A DNA stretch of 64,000 bases, from the NCBI RefSeq assembly GCF_008801405.1, contig NZ_VZPV01000001.1, positions 3,348,001 to 3,412,000 on the forward strand, read 5' to 3'. This document shows positions 43,775 through 52,067 of this stretch, piece after piece. Source of the stretch: Ralstonia insidiosa (GTDB taxonomy: Bacteria; Pseudomonadota; Gammaproteobacteria; Burkholderiales; Burkholderiaceae). The position numbers and the translations under genes were made by a program. How positions within the stretch are numbered: the stretch's first letter is position 1; each line of letters opens with the position of its first letter. Under the pieces are notes generated by a model. That model saw nothing but the letters and a program-made list of their open reading frames with translations. It did no database searches and was not told the DNA's origin.

Positions 43775-44923
43775 TTACCACTCCGCGACGGAACCGTCGG
43801 CGTGGCGCCACACCGGGTTGCGCCAGTCCGGAGCCTCCTTGCTGCGCTCGATGACCAGCGCTTCGTCAATATCCACGCCCAGCCCGGGCAGGCGCGGCGG
43901 GCGGATATAGCCGCCATCCAGCGCGAAATCGGCCTTATTGCGCACGTAATCGAGCAACTCGGCGCCCTTGTTGTAGTGGATGCCCATGCTCTGCTCCTGC
44001 AATGTGGCGTTCCAGCTGACGAAGTCGATGTGCAGGCAGGCGGCCAGTGCGATTGGGCCGAGCGGACAATGCAGCGCCAGCGCCACATCGTAGGCCTCGG
44101 CCATCCCGGCGATCTTCAGGCATTCGGTAATACCACCCGCATGCGACAGGTCTGGCTGCAGGATGGACACCCCACCCGCTTCCAGCACGCGCTTGAAGTC
44201 GAAGCGCGAGAACATGCGCTCGCCAGCGGCAATCGGCAGGTGCGTGTGGGCGGCCAGGCGTGCGTAGCTCTCGGCCTGTTCGGCCAGCACGGGTTCCTCA
44301 ATGAAAAGCGGACGATACGGCTCCAACTCTTTGATGAGCACCTTGGCCATCGGCGCAGAAACGCGGCCGTGAAAATCGAGCCCGAACTCGACCGTATTGC
44401 CGAAAGCCGAGCGAATCTCCGCCACCTTCGCCACCGCCGCATCCACTGCGCGGGCGGTGTCGATGATGCCCATCTCCTCGCAGCCGTTGAGCTTGAAGTG
44501 GTCGAAGCCGCCGGCCTGCAGCGCCTTCATGCCGGCAATCACATCAGAAGGACGGTCGCCGCCGACCCAGCTGTAGGTGCGCATCTTGTCGCGCACGAGA
44601 CCGCCGAGCAGCTCGTACACCGGCACGCCCAGCACCTTGCCCTTGATGTCCCACAGCGCCTGGTCGATACCGGCGATGGCGCTCATCAGGATCGGGCCGC
44701 CGCGGTAGAAACCGGCGCGATACATGGTCTGCCAGAGGTCATTGATGCGGCTCGGGTCCTGGCCGATCAGGTAGTCGGACAGCTCATGCACCGCCGCTTC
44801 CACCGTGCGCGCACGGCCTTCGATGACGGGCTCGCCCCAGCCGGTGACGCCCTCGTCGGTTTCGATCTTCAGGAACATCCAGCGCGGAGGCAGGCGATAC
44901 GTGGTCAGGCGAGTGATTTTCAT
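43775..44923 (-). CDS. dgoD: D-galactonate dehydratase
   Basis: DgoD dehydrates D-galactonate to 2-dehydro-3-deoxy-D-galactonate. The start at 44923 (MKITRLTTYRLPPRWMFLKIETDEG) gives 382 residues and matches the enolase-superfamily sugar acid dehydratases. The metal-binding region LDFHGRVSAPMAK, EEPVLAEQAES and AAGERMFSRFDF are present, and HCPLGPIALAACLHID is the DgoD-like C-terminal motif. Its ATG overlaps the dgoA stop (ATGA). It is the last gene of the galactose cluster. Confidence 0.94.
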   Translation of the reverse strand: MKITRLTTYRLPPRWMFLKIETDEGVTGWGEPVIEGRARTVEAAVHELSDYLIGQDPSRINDLWQTMYRAGFYRGGPILMSAIAGIDQALWDIKGKVLGVPVYELLGGLVRDKMRTYSWVGGDRPSDVIAGMKALQAGGFDHFKLNGCEEMGIIDTARAVDAAVAKVAEIRSAFGNTVEFGLDFHGRVSAPMAKVLIKELEPYRPLFIEEPVLAEQAESYARLAAHTHLPIAAGERMFSRFDFKRVLEAGGVSILQPDLSHAGGITECLKIAGMAEAYDVALALHCPLGPIALAACLHIDFVSWNATLQEQSMGIHYNKGAELLDYVRNKADFALDGGYIRPPRLPGLGVDIDEALVIERSKEAPDWRNPVWRHADGSVAEW

Positions 44924-45555
44924 GGGTGGATCGTTCGGTCGGATTGGACAGTGCGATATGCGGTGACGAAGGCGCGTGCGCGCTCGGCGGTGCGTTCGAC
45001 GGGCTGACCGGGGCGGTACAAGTCGGAGCCAAGACCCGCGCCGATGCACCCGGCAGCAAGGTAGTCGGCCAGGTTCTCCGGCGTGATGCCGCCCACGGCA
45101 AACACCGGCACCTCAGGCGGCAGCACGGCCTTGAGCGCGCGCACGTAGCCGGGGCCAAGACTTCCCGCCGGGAAAATCTTCAGCGCTTCGGCGCCCGCAT
45201 CGAGTGCGGCAAAGGCTTCCGTGGCGGTCATGCAGCCAATGCAGGTGACGAGCTTGCGCGCAGCGGCAGCGCGAATGACATCGGTATTCGTGTTGGGCGT
45301 AACAACCAGCTTGCCGCCTGCCGCCACCATCAACTCAACATCGGCCGGCTTGAGCACGGTGCCGGCACCAATCAACGCGCGATCGCCAAAGGCACGCACG
45401 GCCAGCTGCACGCTTTGCGCCCAGTCGGGCGAATTCAGCGGGATTTCGATGGCATCAAAGCCGGCGTCGACCAGCGCTTGCGTGTGCGCCAATACCTCGT
45501 CAGGCCGGATGCCGCGCAGGATGGCGATCAAGGGAAGATGAGCGGTCCAGGTCAT
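44920..45555 (-). CDS. dgoA: 2-dehydro-3-deoxy-6-phosphogalactonate aldolase
   Basis: DgoA splits KDPGal into pyruvate and glyceraldehyde 3-phosphate. The 211-residue product is a class I KDPG-aldolase-like barrel: PLIAILRGIRPDE at the N-terminus, catalytic Glu37 in AIEIPLNSP and the Schiff-base Lys126 in AEALKIFPAGSLGPGYVRALKAVLP. It begins three bases after the SDR gene stop and overlaps dgoD by four bases, so it is tightly coupled. The DgoA rather than Eda assignment rests on the neighbours dgoD and dgoK. Confidence 0.94.
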   Translation of the reverse strand: MTWTAHLPLIAILRGIRPDEVLAHTQALVDAGFDAIEIPLNSPDWAQSVQLAVRAFGDRALIGAGTVLKPADVELMVAAGGKLVVTPNTNTDVIRAAAARKLVTCIGCMTATEAFAALDAGAEALKIFPAGSLGPGYVRALKAVLPPEVPVFAVGGITPENLADYLAAGCIGAGLGSDLYRPGQPVERTAERARAFVTAYRTVQSDRTIHP

Positions 45556-45558
45556 GCG

Positions 45559-46356
45559 TTACTCGTGATAAAGCTGCGACCGGCCGCCATCGATCAGGAT
45601 GTCGGTCGCGTTGATGAAGCGGGCCTCGTCGGAGGCGAGGAACAGCGCGGTGTAGGCCACCTCTTCCGGCTCGCCGATGCGCTTGCACGGCAACAGCTCG
45701 GCCTGGCGACGGCGTTCGGCTTCGGGGTCGGGCGCGGCGGCAAAACCGGCTTCGGCAATCGGCGTGAGGATCAGCCCCGGTGAGATCGAATTCACGCGAA
45801 TCCCACGCGCCGCATATTCGATGCCCAGCGCACGCGTGAGCCCGATCAGCCCGTGCTTGGCCACCGGATACGGAAACGCGCCCGGAATGATCTTGTGCCC
45901 ATGCACCGACGCAATGTTGACGATGCTGCCCGCCCCGCGCGCCAGCATGTGCGGCAACACGGCACGCGCGCAGTGCCATGCCCCCTCCAGATCGACCGAC
46001 AGACAGCGGGCCCAATCCTCCTCGCTCAGCTTGAGCGGATCGGAGAACACGTTGATGCCCGCGTTGTTGACCAGCACGTCGATGCCGCCGAAGCGCTCGA
46101 CGCCCGCCGCGACCATCGCGTCGATCTGGGTGCGGTCGCGCACGTCGGCTTGGACGAGGAGGATGTTGTAGTCGTTGCCAATGGACTTGGCGAAGGCTTC
46201 AGCGCGCTCATCGCGCACCAGCGCGTTGACGATCACGCGGGCGCCGTGCCGCGCGAACAGCTTGGCGATTGCACCGCCAATGCCCTGCGTGGCGCCCGTC
46301 ACCAGGGCGACCTTGCCAGCGAGGCGCGGCGGGAACGATGTGGGAGGAGCCGTCAT
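45559..46356 (-). CDS. SDR-family oxidoreductase, probable D-galactose 1-dehydrogenase
   Basis: A 265-residue classical short-chain dehydrogenase with the cofactor motif TGATQGIGGAI, VNNAG (97-100 region), and the catalytic Ser150, Tyr163 and Lys167 (YPVAK). By position in a cluster with an aldose epimerase, a lactonase and galactonate-degrading enzymes, it most likely oxidises D-galactose to galactonolactone; that is inference. Other sugar or sugar-acid substrates such as L-arabinose or D-fucose are possible. It lies three bases from both neighbours. Confidence 0.85.
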   Translation of the reverse strand: MTAPPTSFPPRLAGKVALVTGATQGIGGAIAKLFARHGARVIVNALVRDERAEAFAKSIGNDYNILLVQADVRDRTQIDAMVAAGVERFGGIDVLVNNAGINVFSDPLKLSEEDWARCLSVDLEGAWHCARAVLPHMLARGAGSIVNIASVHGHKIIPGAFPYPVAKHGLIGLTRALGIEYAARGIRVNSISPGLILTPIAEAGFAAAPDPEAERRRQAELLPCKRIGEPEEVAYTALFLASDEARFINATDILIDGGRSQLYHE

Positions 46357-46359
46357 GCG

Positions 46360-47238
46360 TCAGATCGATGTCACGATGAATTGGTAGCCGCGCTGCAGGC
46401 TTTGGCCGGTACCGAGGATGGTCAGGCCGTGGTCTTGCGGCTGGCCCGGCAGGTTGTGCGCGTTGATGGTGTGGTCGACGGGTTCAAAGCAGAAGAAGTC
46501 GTACTGAGCCGGGGTGTACAGCACGTAGCGCGAGGTGGTGGCGCTCACCCGCACCGACAAGCGGCGACTCGGCCAGACGATGTCGGCAGCGCCATCCCAG
46601 CCTTCGAAGCTGTGGTCGATGGTGTGGCCGGGCTCCAGTTGTCGGGGCTTGCGGAAATCTGCATGCGACAGCGGTGCCTGCAACACCGTTGGCAAATGGT
46701 CAGGCGCGGCTTGCCACATACCGGTGGCGCTCGCGTGCAAGCGCACGTCTGGCGTACGCGGGAAGAACGGGTGCACACCCAACCCGAACGGCAGCGGCGC
46801 ACCCTCGTTGCGCACCGTCAGCGACATTTGCAGGGTGTTGCCTGCCAACGTGTAACGTTGCAGCGCGAGGTAGCGGAACGGTGCGCCGTGGTCGACCATG
46901 GCCGCCAGCTCGACAAACGTCTCACCCTTCGCCACCTGGTGCCACGGCATCAGCCAGCCGTGGCCGTGCAGTGGATAGGTTTCGTCGTCGCGCGTGAGGG
47001 GCACCTCGATGGTCCGGCCCTGAAAGATGAAACGCCCGCCGCCAATGCGGTTGGACCAAGGCACCAGCGGGTAGCACGCCAGCGCCTTGGGCTCGTGCAA
47101 TGCCTCGTCAAGCTGGGCCGGGCGGAAAACAGGCACGACCTCATTCGCACGCAGCAGATCAAAGCGCAGCAGACCACCGCCTGACTCGGGCAGCACGTCG
47201 GCGCGCAGCACGCCGTTCTCAAGCCGCAACATGGGCAT
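46360..47238 (-). CDS. Aldose 1-epimerase (mutarotase)
   Basis: An aldose 1-epimerase-family protein of 292 residues that interconverts alpha and beta anomers, supplying the form used by the dehydrogenase. Family features include SNRIGGGRFIFQGR, HGHGWLMPW (a candidate catalytic histidine region) and LGVHPFFPRTP. Either of two ATGs (47238 or 47232) could start; both overlap the end of the lactonase gene by about 20 bases. It continues directly into the SDR gene. Confidence 0.88.
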   Translation of the reverse strand: MPMLRLENGVLRADVLPESGGGLLRFDLLRANEVVPVFRPAQLDEALHEPKALACYPLVPWSNRIGGGRFIFQGRTIEVPLTRDDETYPLHGHGWLMPWHQVAKGETFVELAAMVDHGAPFRYLALQRYTLAGNTLQMSLTVRNEGAPLPFGLGVHPFFPRTPDVRLHASATGMWQAAPDHLPTVLQAPLSHADFRKPRQLEPGHTIDHSFEGWDGAADIVWPSRRLSVRVSATTSRYVLYTPAQYDFFCFEPVDHTINAHNLPGQPQDHGLTILGTGQSLQRGYQFIVTSI

Positions 47239-48130
47239 GGCCGAAACGGGCCTCCGGTAGTCCGCGCACGTTGGGCACGGTCAGTTGAAATACCGCGCCG
47301 GCATTCACGTCTTCAGCCAAACGGCGCGCCGACAAACCCTCGCGGGCGCTGGTGACATACAGCGTGTCCAATGCGGCGCCACCGAACGCCGGACACGAAG
47401 GCTGCGACGCCGGTACCGCCACATGCACCAGCACACGCCCATCCGGTGCATAGCGCGTGAGGCGGTTGCCGCCCCATTCCGCATTCCACAGGCAGCCCTC
47501 GGCATCGACAGTGGAGCCGTCGGGTGAGCCCTTGTGGCCCACGCCGTCATCCGCGTCACGTAAGTCGGCAAAGACACGGACGTGGCCAACCGCGCCGGTC
47601 TGGCCGTCGTAGTCGCAGGCGTGGATACGGCGGCTGTGCGTGTCGCACCAGTACATCGTCGTGCCGTCGGGGCTGAAGGCGATGCTGTTGGCGACCGTGA
47701 TGTTGGGCAAGGCCAAGCGTTGCAGCACACCCAGCGGCGTGAAGCGGTAGAAGCGACCGACGGGCTCCGGGCCACGTTCGTGCATGGTGCCGAAGACATA
47801 GTTGCCGCAGCGGTCTGCACGGCCGTCATTGACGCGCGTGCCTGCAACATCGGGCTCCACAGGTGCGAGCAATGTCAGCGTGCTGGTTCGCGTGTCGAAG
47901 CGCGCAACGTTCTTCGCAAGCCCGAGGATCAACACACCGGGTTCGTCCGTCAGCACGAACGAGCCCACGCGCTGCGGCAGCGGCCATTGGCGCTCCTGCC
48001 CCGTCGCCGGATCGTGTTGCCACAGCAGGGATTCCTGGATATCAGTCCACCACAGCACACGCAGGGCGTCATCCCAGACGATGCCTTCGCCCAGCGTGCA
48101 GCGCAGATCGGAAAGCGTGGTCGCGTTCAT
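47219..48130 (-). CDS. SMP-30/gluconolactonase family lactonase
   Basis: A 303-residue six-bladed beta-propeller of the SMP-30/regucalcin/gluconolactonase family. The metal and substrate motifs are visible: LGEGIVWDDALRVLWWTDI (metal Glu near residue 14), NDGRADRCGNYVFGTMHE and NSIAFSPDGTTMYWCDTHSRRI, and KGSPDGSTVDAEGCLW. It should hydrolyse galactonolactone to galactonate. It overlaps the start of the epimerase gene and the end of araH (ATGA), so it lies inside the transporter/enzyme operon. Confidence 0.9.
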   Translation of the reverse strand: MNATTLSDLRCTLGEGIVWDDALRVLWWTDIQESLLWQHDPATGQERQWPLPQRVGSFVLTDEPGVLILGLAKNVARFDTRTSTLTLLAPVEPDVAGTRVNDGRADRCGNYVFGTMHERGPEPVGRFYRFTPLGVLQRLALPNITVANSIAFSPDGTTMYWCDTHSRRIHACDYDGQTGAVGHVRVFADLRDADDGVGHKGSPDGSTVDAEGCLWNAEWGGNRLTRYAPDGRVLVHVAVPASQPSCPAFGGAALDTLYVTSAREGLSARRLAEDVNAGAVFQLTVPNVRGLPEARFGHAHVAA

Positions 48131-49158
48131 CGTTCCGCCCCTCCGCGATTCTTCAACTGATCGACCAGCACCGCTGCCAACAGAATGCCGCCGCGCACGA
48201 GGTACTGATAGAACGCGTCGATGTTCAGCAGGTTCATCGCGTTCTGCACGGTGCCCATGATGAGCACGCCGACCAGCACCCCGCTGATGCTCGCGCGGCC
48301 GCCCATCAACGACACGCCGCCCAACACGCAGGCGGAGATCACGTTCAGCTCAAAGCCCTGCGCCGCATTCGGCTGGCCGCTGGTGATGCGCGCCGCCAGA
48401 ATCACGCCTGCCAGCGCGGCAATCACACCCTGGATCAGGAAGATAACGACGCGCGTCATGTTGACGTTCACACCCGCCAGCCGCGCCGCCTCCGGGTTGC
48501 CACCGATGGCCAACGTATTGCGCCCGTACACCGTCTTGTTGAGCAGCACGCCAAACACGACAAAACACAGCGCCGCCACCCACACCGGCGTCGGTACGCC
48601 CAGGATGATGGTGTTGCCGAGATCGAAGAACGCCATATCCGACACGCCCACTGCCTGCCCATGCGAGGCAATGAAGGCGAGGCCGCGCACGATCTCCATC
48701 GTGGCCAGCGTGGTGATCAGCGCGTTGATCTTCAGCCTGGCGATCACGAAGCCATTCACGCCGCCGATGACCGCGCCCGCCACCAGACTCCCGCCGATAC
48801 CCAGCGCGATGCTGCCCGTGGCGTTGATGATCATCGCGCAGAGCACGCCGGCAAACGCCACCGTCGAACCAATCGACAAGTCAAAGTCGCGCGAGGCGAG
48901 GCAGAACATCATCGTGCAGGCCACCATGCCGATCTGCGAGACGGAGAGCGCAAGGCCCACCATGTTCTGCCACGAGAAAAAGTACTCGACCGAGAACGAC
49001 AGCGCGGCAAACAGAATGGCGAAGATCAGCGGCAGGCTGAAATCGTCCAGCAGGCGGAGCAGGCGCGTCTTGTTCATAGAGGAACGGGCCGACGCAGCCA
49101 GGGCGTCGCCATGTTGCAAACGTTGAGACTGGGACATCTTGGACTCCGGGGTTCTCAT
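48127..49158 (-). CDS. araH: ABC sugar transporter permease, AraH-type
   Basis: The membrane subunit of a CUT2-family sugar importer. The 343-residue product has about nine hydrophobic segments and close resemblance to AraH in MVACTMMFCLASRDFDLSIGSTVAFAGV, ARLKINALITTLATMEIVRGLAFI and NEAARLAG-like GNPEAARLAGVNV. Start: either the ATG at 49158, overlapping the araG stop, or an ATG at 49137 with GGAG six bases upstream. Despite the name, the cluster context points to galactose, a known AraFGH substrate in relatives. Confidence 0.92.
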   Translation of the reverse strand: MRTPESKMSQSQRLQHGDALAASARSSMNKTRLLRLLDDFSLPLIFAILFAALSFSVEYFFSWQNMVGLALSVSQIGMVACTMMFCLASRDFDLSIGSTVAFAGVLCAMIINATGSIALGIGGSLVAGAVIGGVNGFVIARLKINALITTLATMEIVRGLAFIASHGQAVGVSDMAFFDLGNTIILGVPTPVWVAALCFVVFGVLLNKTVYGRNTLAIGGNPEAARLAGVNVNMTRVVIFLIQGVIAALAGVILAARITSGQPNAAQGFELNVISACVLGGVSLMGGRASISGVLVGVLIMGTVQNAMNLLNIDAFYQYLVRGGILLAAVLVDQLKNRGGAER

Positions 49159-50675
49159 GCAGCCAGCGGCGCGGATGGTGCAGACTCAGGACGCAGGGCG
49201 AGCTTGAGCACGGCCTGTTCATTGGCCTGCTCGCGCGGCAGTTCTCCGGCGATGCGGCCTTCGCTCATCACCAGCACGCGGTCGGCCACGCCGAGGATCT
49301 CCGGCAGCTCGCTGGAGATCATCAACACGGCCACGCCACGCTCGGCCAGCTCGTACAGCACCTGGTAAATCTCGTTCTTGGCACCGACGTCGATACCGCG
49401 CGTGGGCTCGTCGATGATGAGGACGCGCATGTCGTCTTCCGCCAGCCAGCGCGCCAGGATGGCCTTCTGCTGGTTGCCACCCGACAGCAGGCGGATCGGC
49501 TGCTCGCGGTTGGGCGTCTTGATGCGCAGGCGGGCGATGTAATGGTCCGCCGTCTTCGCTTCCTGCTTGTCGTTGACGAACAACCCGAAGCGCCGCTGGT
49601 TGCGCCGGCAACTGATGCTGATGTTCTCCGACACCGAGCGGCAGCCGATGATGCCCTCTTCCTTGCGGTCTTCCGGGCACAGCACGATGCCTTGGCGGAT
49701 GGCGTCGGCCACATCGCGGATGCGGATCGGCGCGCCGTCCAGCGCGATGCTGCCGGCCGTCTTGCGATCGGCACCGTAGATGAGGCGCGCCAACTCCGAA
49801 CGCCCCGCGCCTACCAGCCCGAACAGCCCGACGATCTCGCCGCGCCGCACGGACAGGCTGGCCGGTTCCGCCAGCTTCGAGCTCATCAGACCCTCCACCT
49901 GCAGGCGTACCTGACCCAGCGTGCGCGGGCGGTAATCGAAGATGTCGTCGATCTGGCGGCCGACCATCTGTGCAACCAGCTCGTCGCGCGTGACGTTGGC
50001 CATCGACGGGAAATCCGCCACCTTGCGGCCATCGCGGAAGATCGTGCAGCCGTCGCACAGCTCGAAAATCTCATCCAGCCGGTGCGAGATGTAGATCAGC
50101 GCCCGCCCCTGCGCACGCAGGTCTTTCACCAGGCGGAACAGGATGTCGGTCTCGCGGATCGACAGCGAACTGGTTGGCTCGTCCAGCGCAATCACCCGTG
50201 CATCGCGCAAGATCGCCTTGCAGATCTCCACCATCTGGCGCTGGCCGATCGACAGGTGCTTCAACTTGGCGCGCGGGTCCAGATCCACGCCGATGCGGCC
50301 GAGCTGTTCGCGCGTCCACGCCATCGCCTCGCGCTGGCGGATGAAGCCGCCGCTGGCCGGCAGGTGGCCGAGCAGCAGGTTGTCCATCACCGTCAGCTCG
50401 GGCACCGTCTGCAGTTCCTGGTGGATGACCGCAATGCCCGCCGCCAGCGCCGCCCGCGTGGTCGGGAACGCTGTCGGCTTGCCCTCGACGACGATCTGCC
50501 CACCATCAGGCTGATAGTCGCCGCCCAGGATCTTCAACAGCGTCGACTTGCCCGCGCCGTTCTCGCCCAGCAAGCCGTGCACGCGGCCGCATTCGATGCC
50601 GAACGACACATCGGACAGCGCCCGCACACCCGGAAACACCTTGCTGATGCCATGAAACTCAAGGAACGCCGACAT
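49155..50675 (-). CDS. araG: ABC sugar transporter ATPase, AraG-type
   Basis: A 506-residue duplicated ATPase energising the importer. The first domain has Walker A GLLGENGAGKSTLLK near residue 36, signature LSIGQRQMVEI and Walker B ARVIALDEPTSS. The second has GLFGLVGAGRSEL, the degenerate Walker A typical of sugar ABC ATPases, LSGGNQQKAILARWL and MRVLIIDEPTRG. It overlaps araH by four bases. A 42/43-bp tandem repeat separates it from araF upstream. Confidence 0.95.
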   Translation of the reverse strand: MSAFLEFHGISKVFPGVRALSDVSFGIECGRVHGLLGENGAGKSTLLKILGGDYQPDGGQIVVEGKPTAFPTTRAALAAGIAVIHQELQTVPELTVMDNLLLGHLPASGGFIRQREAMAWTREQLGRIGVDLDPRAKLKHLSIGQRQMVEICKAILRDARVIALDEPTSSLSIRETDILFRLVKDLRAQGRALIYISHRLDEIFELCDGCTIFRDGRKVADFPSMANVTRDELVAQMVGRQIDDIFDYRPRTLGQVRLQVEGLMSSKLAEPASLSVRRGEIVGLFGLVGAGRSELARLIYGADRKTAGSIALDGAPIRIRDVADAIRQGIVLCPEDRKEEGIIGCRSVSENISISCRRNQRRFGLFVNDKQEAKTADHYIARLRIKTPNREQPIRLLSGGNQQKAILARWLAEDDMRVLIIDEPTRGIDVGAKNEIYQVLYELAERGVAVLMISSELPEILGVADRVLVMSEGRIAGELPREQANEQAVLKLALRPESAPSAPLAA

Positions 50676-50698
50676 GGCGAGTCTCCTTCGCTACCGTC

Positions 50699-50953
50699 TT
50701 CATTTGTCCCACCGCTGGTACTTTGCGTCCCATCACCGGGTCTTTTTGTCTTGAAGCTGGCTCCTTGGGAGCCACTACCCGGGTCTTGTTGTCTCGAAGT
50801 TGACGCTCAGAGAGCCACTACTGGGCCTTTTTGTCCCGAAGCTGACGCTCTGAGAGTCACTACCGGCTCTTTTTGTCCCAACGTTGGCACGCTGGAGAGC
50901 CAACGTTGGGGCTTTCTGTCCCGCCGCTGGCTCCCGGCGTGCCGCCGTCACCC
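50699..50953. repeat. Six degenerate 42/43-bp tandem units between araF and araG
   Basis: Units begin at 50699, 50741, 50784, 50826, 50868 and 50911. Each opens with a T-rich TTTTTGTC-like stretch followed by GAAGCTGACGCTC-like sequence, an inner hairpin (for example TGGCTCC/GGAGCCA and CGTTGGC/GCCAACG) and a CACTACCGGG-like end. Units are about 60-85 percent alike by eye. The two 43-bp steps break any reading frame, so it is not coding. It falls where the strong binding-protein mRNA would need to be protected or transcription reduced. Confidence 0.8.
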
Positions 50954-50961
50954 GCCGGGGC

Positions 50962-51957
50962 TCAAAGGCCCATTTCCTGGCGGACAGCCTTCTCGTTGTC
51001 GCGCGTCATCAGGCGGCCGCTGGTCAGGATGAGCGGGTCCGGTGCCTTGTTGTTCTTGATCCAGTCGTACATGTTCAACGACGTCTCATAGCCGTGACGC
51101 TTCGGGCTGATCAGCACGGTGCCAAAGAAGCCGGTCTTCTCGGGCTTGGCAAACTCGTTCATCGCCGACTGGCTGCCGCCGATACCCACGCCGATGATGT
51201 CGGGTGGCTTCACGCCATGGCCTTCTGCCGCACGCACCGCGCCGAGCACGGCTTCATCGTTCAGTCCGAACGCAATCCAGTGCTTGAACTTCGGGTTCTT
51301 GGTGAGCGTGATGTTGGCGGCGTTGAAAGCGGCTTCCGTATCCGTCTTCGCTTGCGGGCTGGTCAGCACGTTGGCAGCAGGAAAGCCTGCCTTGGTGAGT
51401 GCAGCCACGGCGCCATCGGTACGTTCCTTAGCCGTAGGGAGCTGGTCATAGGCGATGCGGATGGCGCCAACGTCGGCCAGGTTCCAGCCGCGCTTCTTCA
51501 TCTCCTGCGCAATCGCGTCGCCCACCTGCTCGCCGATCTTCGTGGCCGAGATGCCCATGTGCGGTACGGCGTCGATCGGCTTGCCGCTGCCGTCGACCAG
51601 ACGGTCATCCACCGTCATCAGCTTCAGGTTGTTCTGTTTGGCCTTGGCCACCACCGCCGGCCCGAGCTTCACGTCCGGCACGCAGATCACAAAACCCTGC
51701 GCGTGCTGGGCGCCGAGGTTGTCGATGGCGGTCAGCACCTCGCCGCCACTGGGCACACCGATCTTCACCAGCTTGAAGCCCTTCTCCTTGGCGGCCTGGT
51801 CGGCGAACTTCCATTCGTCCTGGAACCAGGGCTCTTCGGGCTGCTTGACCAGGAAGCCGATCTTCACGTCGTCCGCCGCGTGGGCCAACCCGCCAGCGAT
51901 GGCGAACAGCGTAGCGGCCGCGATGGCCTTGAAGGTAACGCGTCGTTGTTGGTTCAT
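50962..51957 (-). CDS. araF: Periplasmic sugar-binding protein, AraF-type
   Basis: The soluble receptor of the importer. The start at 51957 follows AAGGAG by seven bases and gives a Sec signal (QRRVTFKAIAAATLFAIAGGLAHA, then ADDVKIGF). The 331-residue protein continues KIGFLVKQPEEPWFQDEWKFADQAA and matches L-arabinose/galactose-binding proteins (VDDRLVDGSGKPIDAVPHMGISA; GLNDEAVLGAVRAAEG). It is followed by the repeat array and then araG. Upstream, in the gap after dgoK, are four DnaA-box-like repeats. Confidence 0.93.
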   Translation of the reverse strand: MNQQRRVTFKAIAAATLFAIAGGLAHAADDVKIGFLVKQPEEPWFQDEWKFADQAAKEKGFKLVKIGVPSGGEVLTAIDNLGAQHAQGFVICVPDVKLGPAVVAKAKQNNLKLMTVDDRLVDGSGKPIDAVPHMGISATKIGEQVGDAIAQEMKKRGWNLADVGAIRIAYDQLPTAKERTDGAVAALTKAGFPAANVLTSPQAKTDTEAAFNAANITLTKNPKFKHWIAFGLNDEAVLGAVRAAEGHGVKPPDIIGVGIGGSQSAMNEFAKPEKTGFFGTVLISPKRHGYETSLNMYDWIKNNKAPDPLILTSGRLMTRDNEKAVRQEMGL

Positions 51958-51998
51958 CTTGTCTCCTTTCGGCGCCGTCTTGGCGGCACCTGTTTTGC

Positions 51999-52047
51999 TG
52001 TGGATAACCACTGTGGACAACTGCTGTGGATAACCGTTGTGGATAAA
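51999..52047 (-). repeat. Four DnaA-box-like 9-mers at 13-bp spacing
   Basis: On the plus strand TGTGGATAA occurs at 51999, 52025 and 52038, and TGTGGACAA at 52012, at an exact 13-base period and in one orientation. On the minus strand three are the perfect DnaA consensus TTATCCACA and one is TTGTCCACA. The array fills the gap between the dgoK stop and the araF start, 42-90 bases upstream of araF. The spacing is that of an iteron-like array. Binding by DnaA or another factor is untested. Confidence 0.75.
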
Positions 52048-52067
52048 TCGGCCAGGCCGCGCCAGCG

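Noticed and set aside
41757..43910. Plus-strand open frame of 717 codons opposite tkt
   Set aside because: Shadow of transketolase; no plausible start, no motifs.
49542..51032. Long plus-strand open frame (496 codons) opposite araG that runs through the repeat array
   Set aside because: It is antisense to a clear AraG gene, has no family motifs, and its composition is that of a GC-rich shadow frame. The repeat periods of 43 break any repeated peptide.
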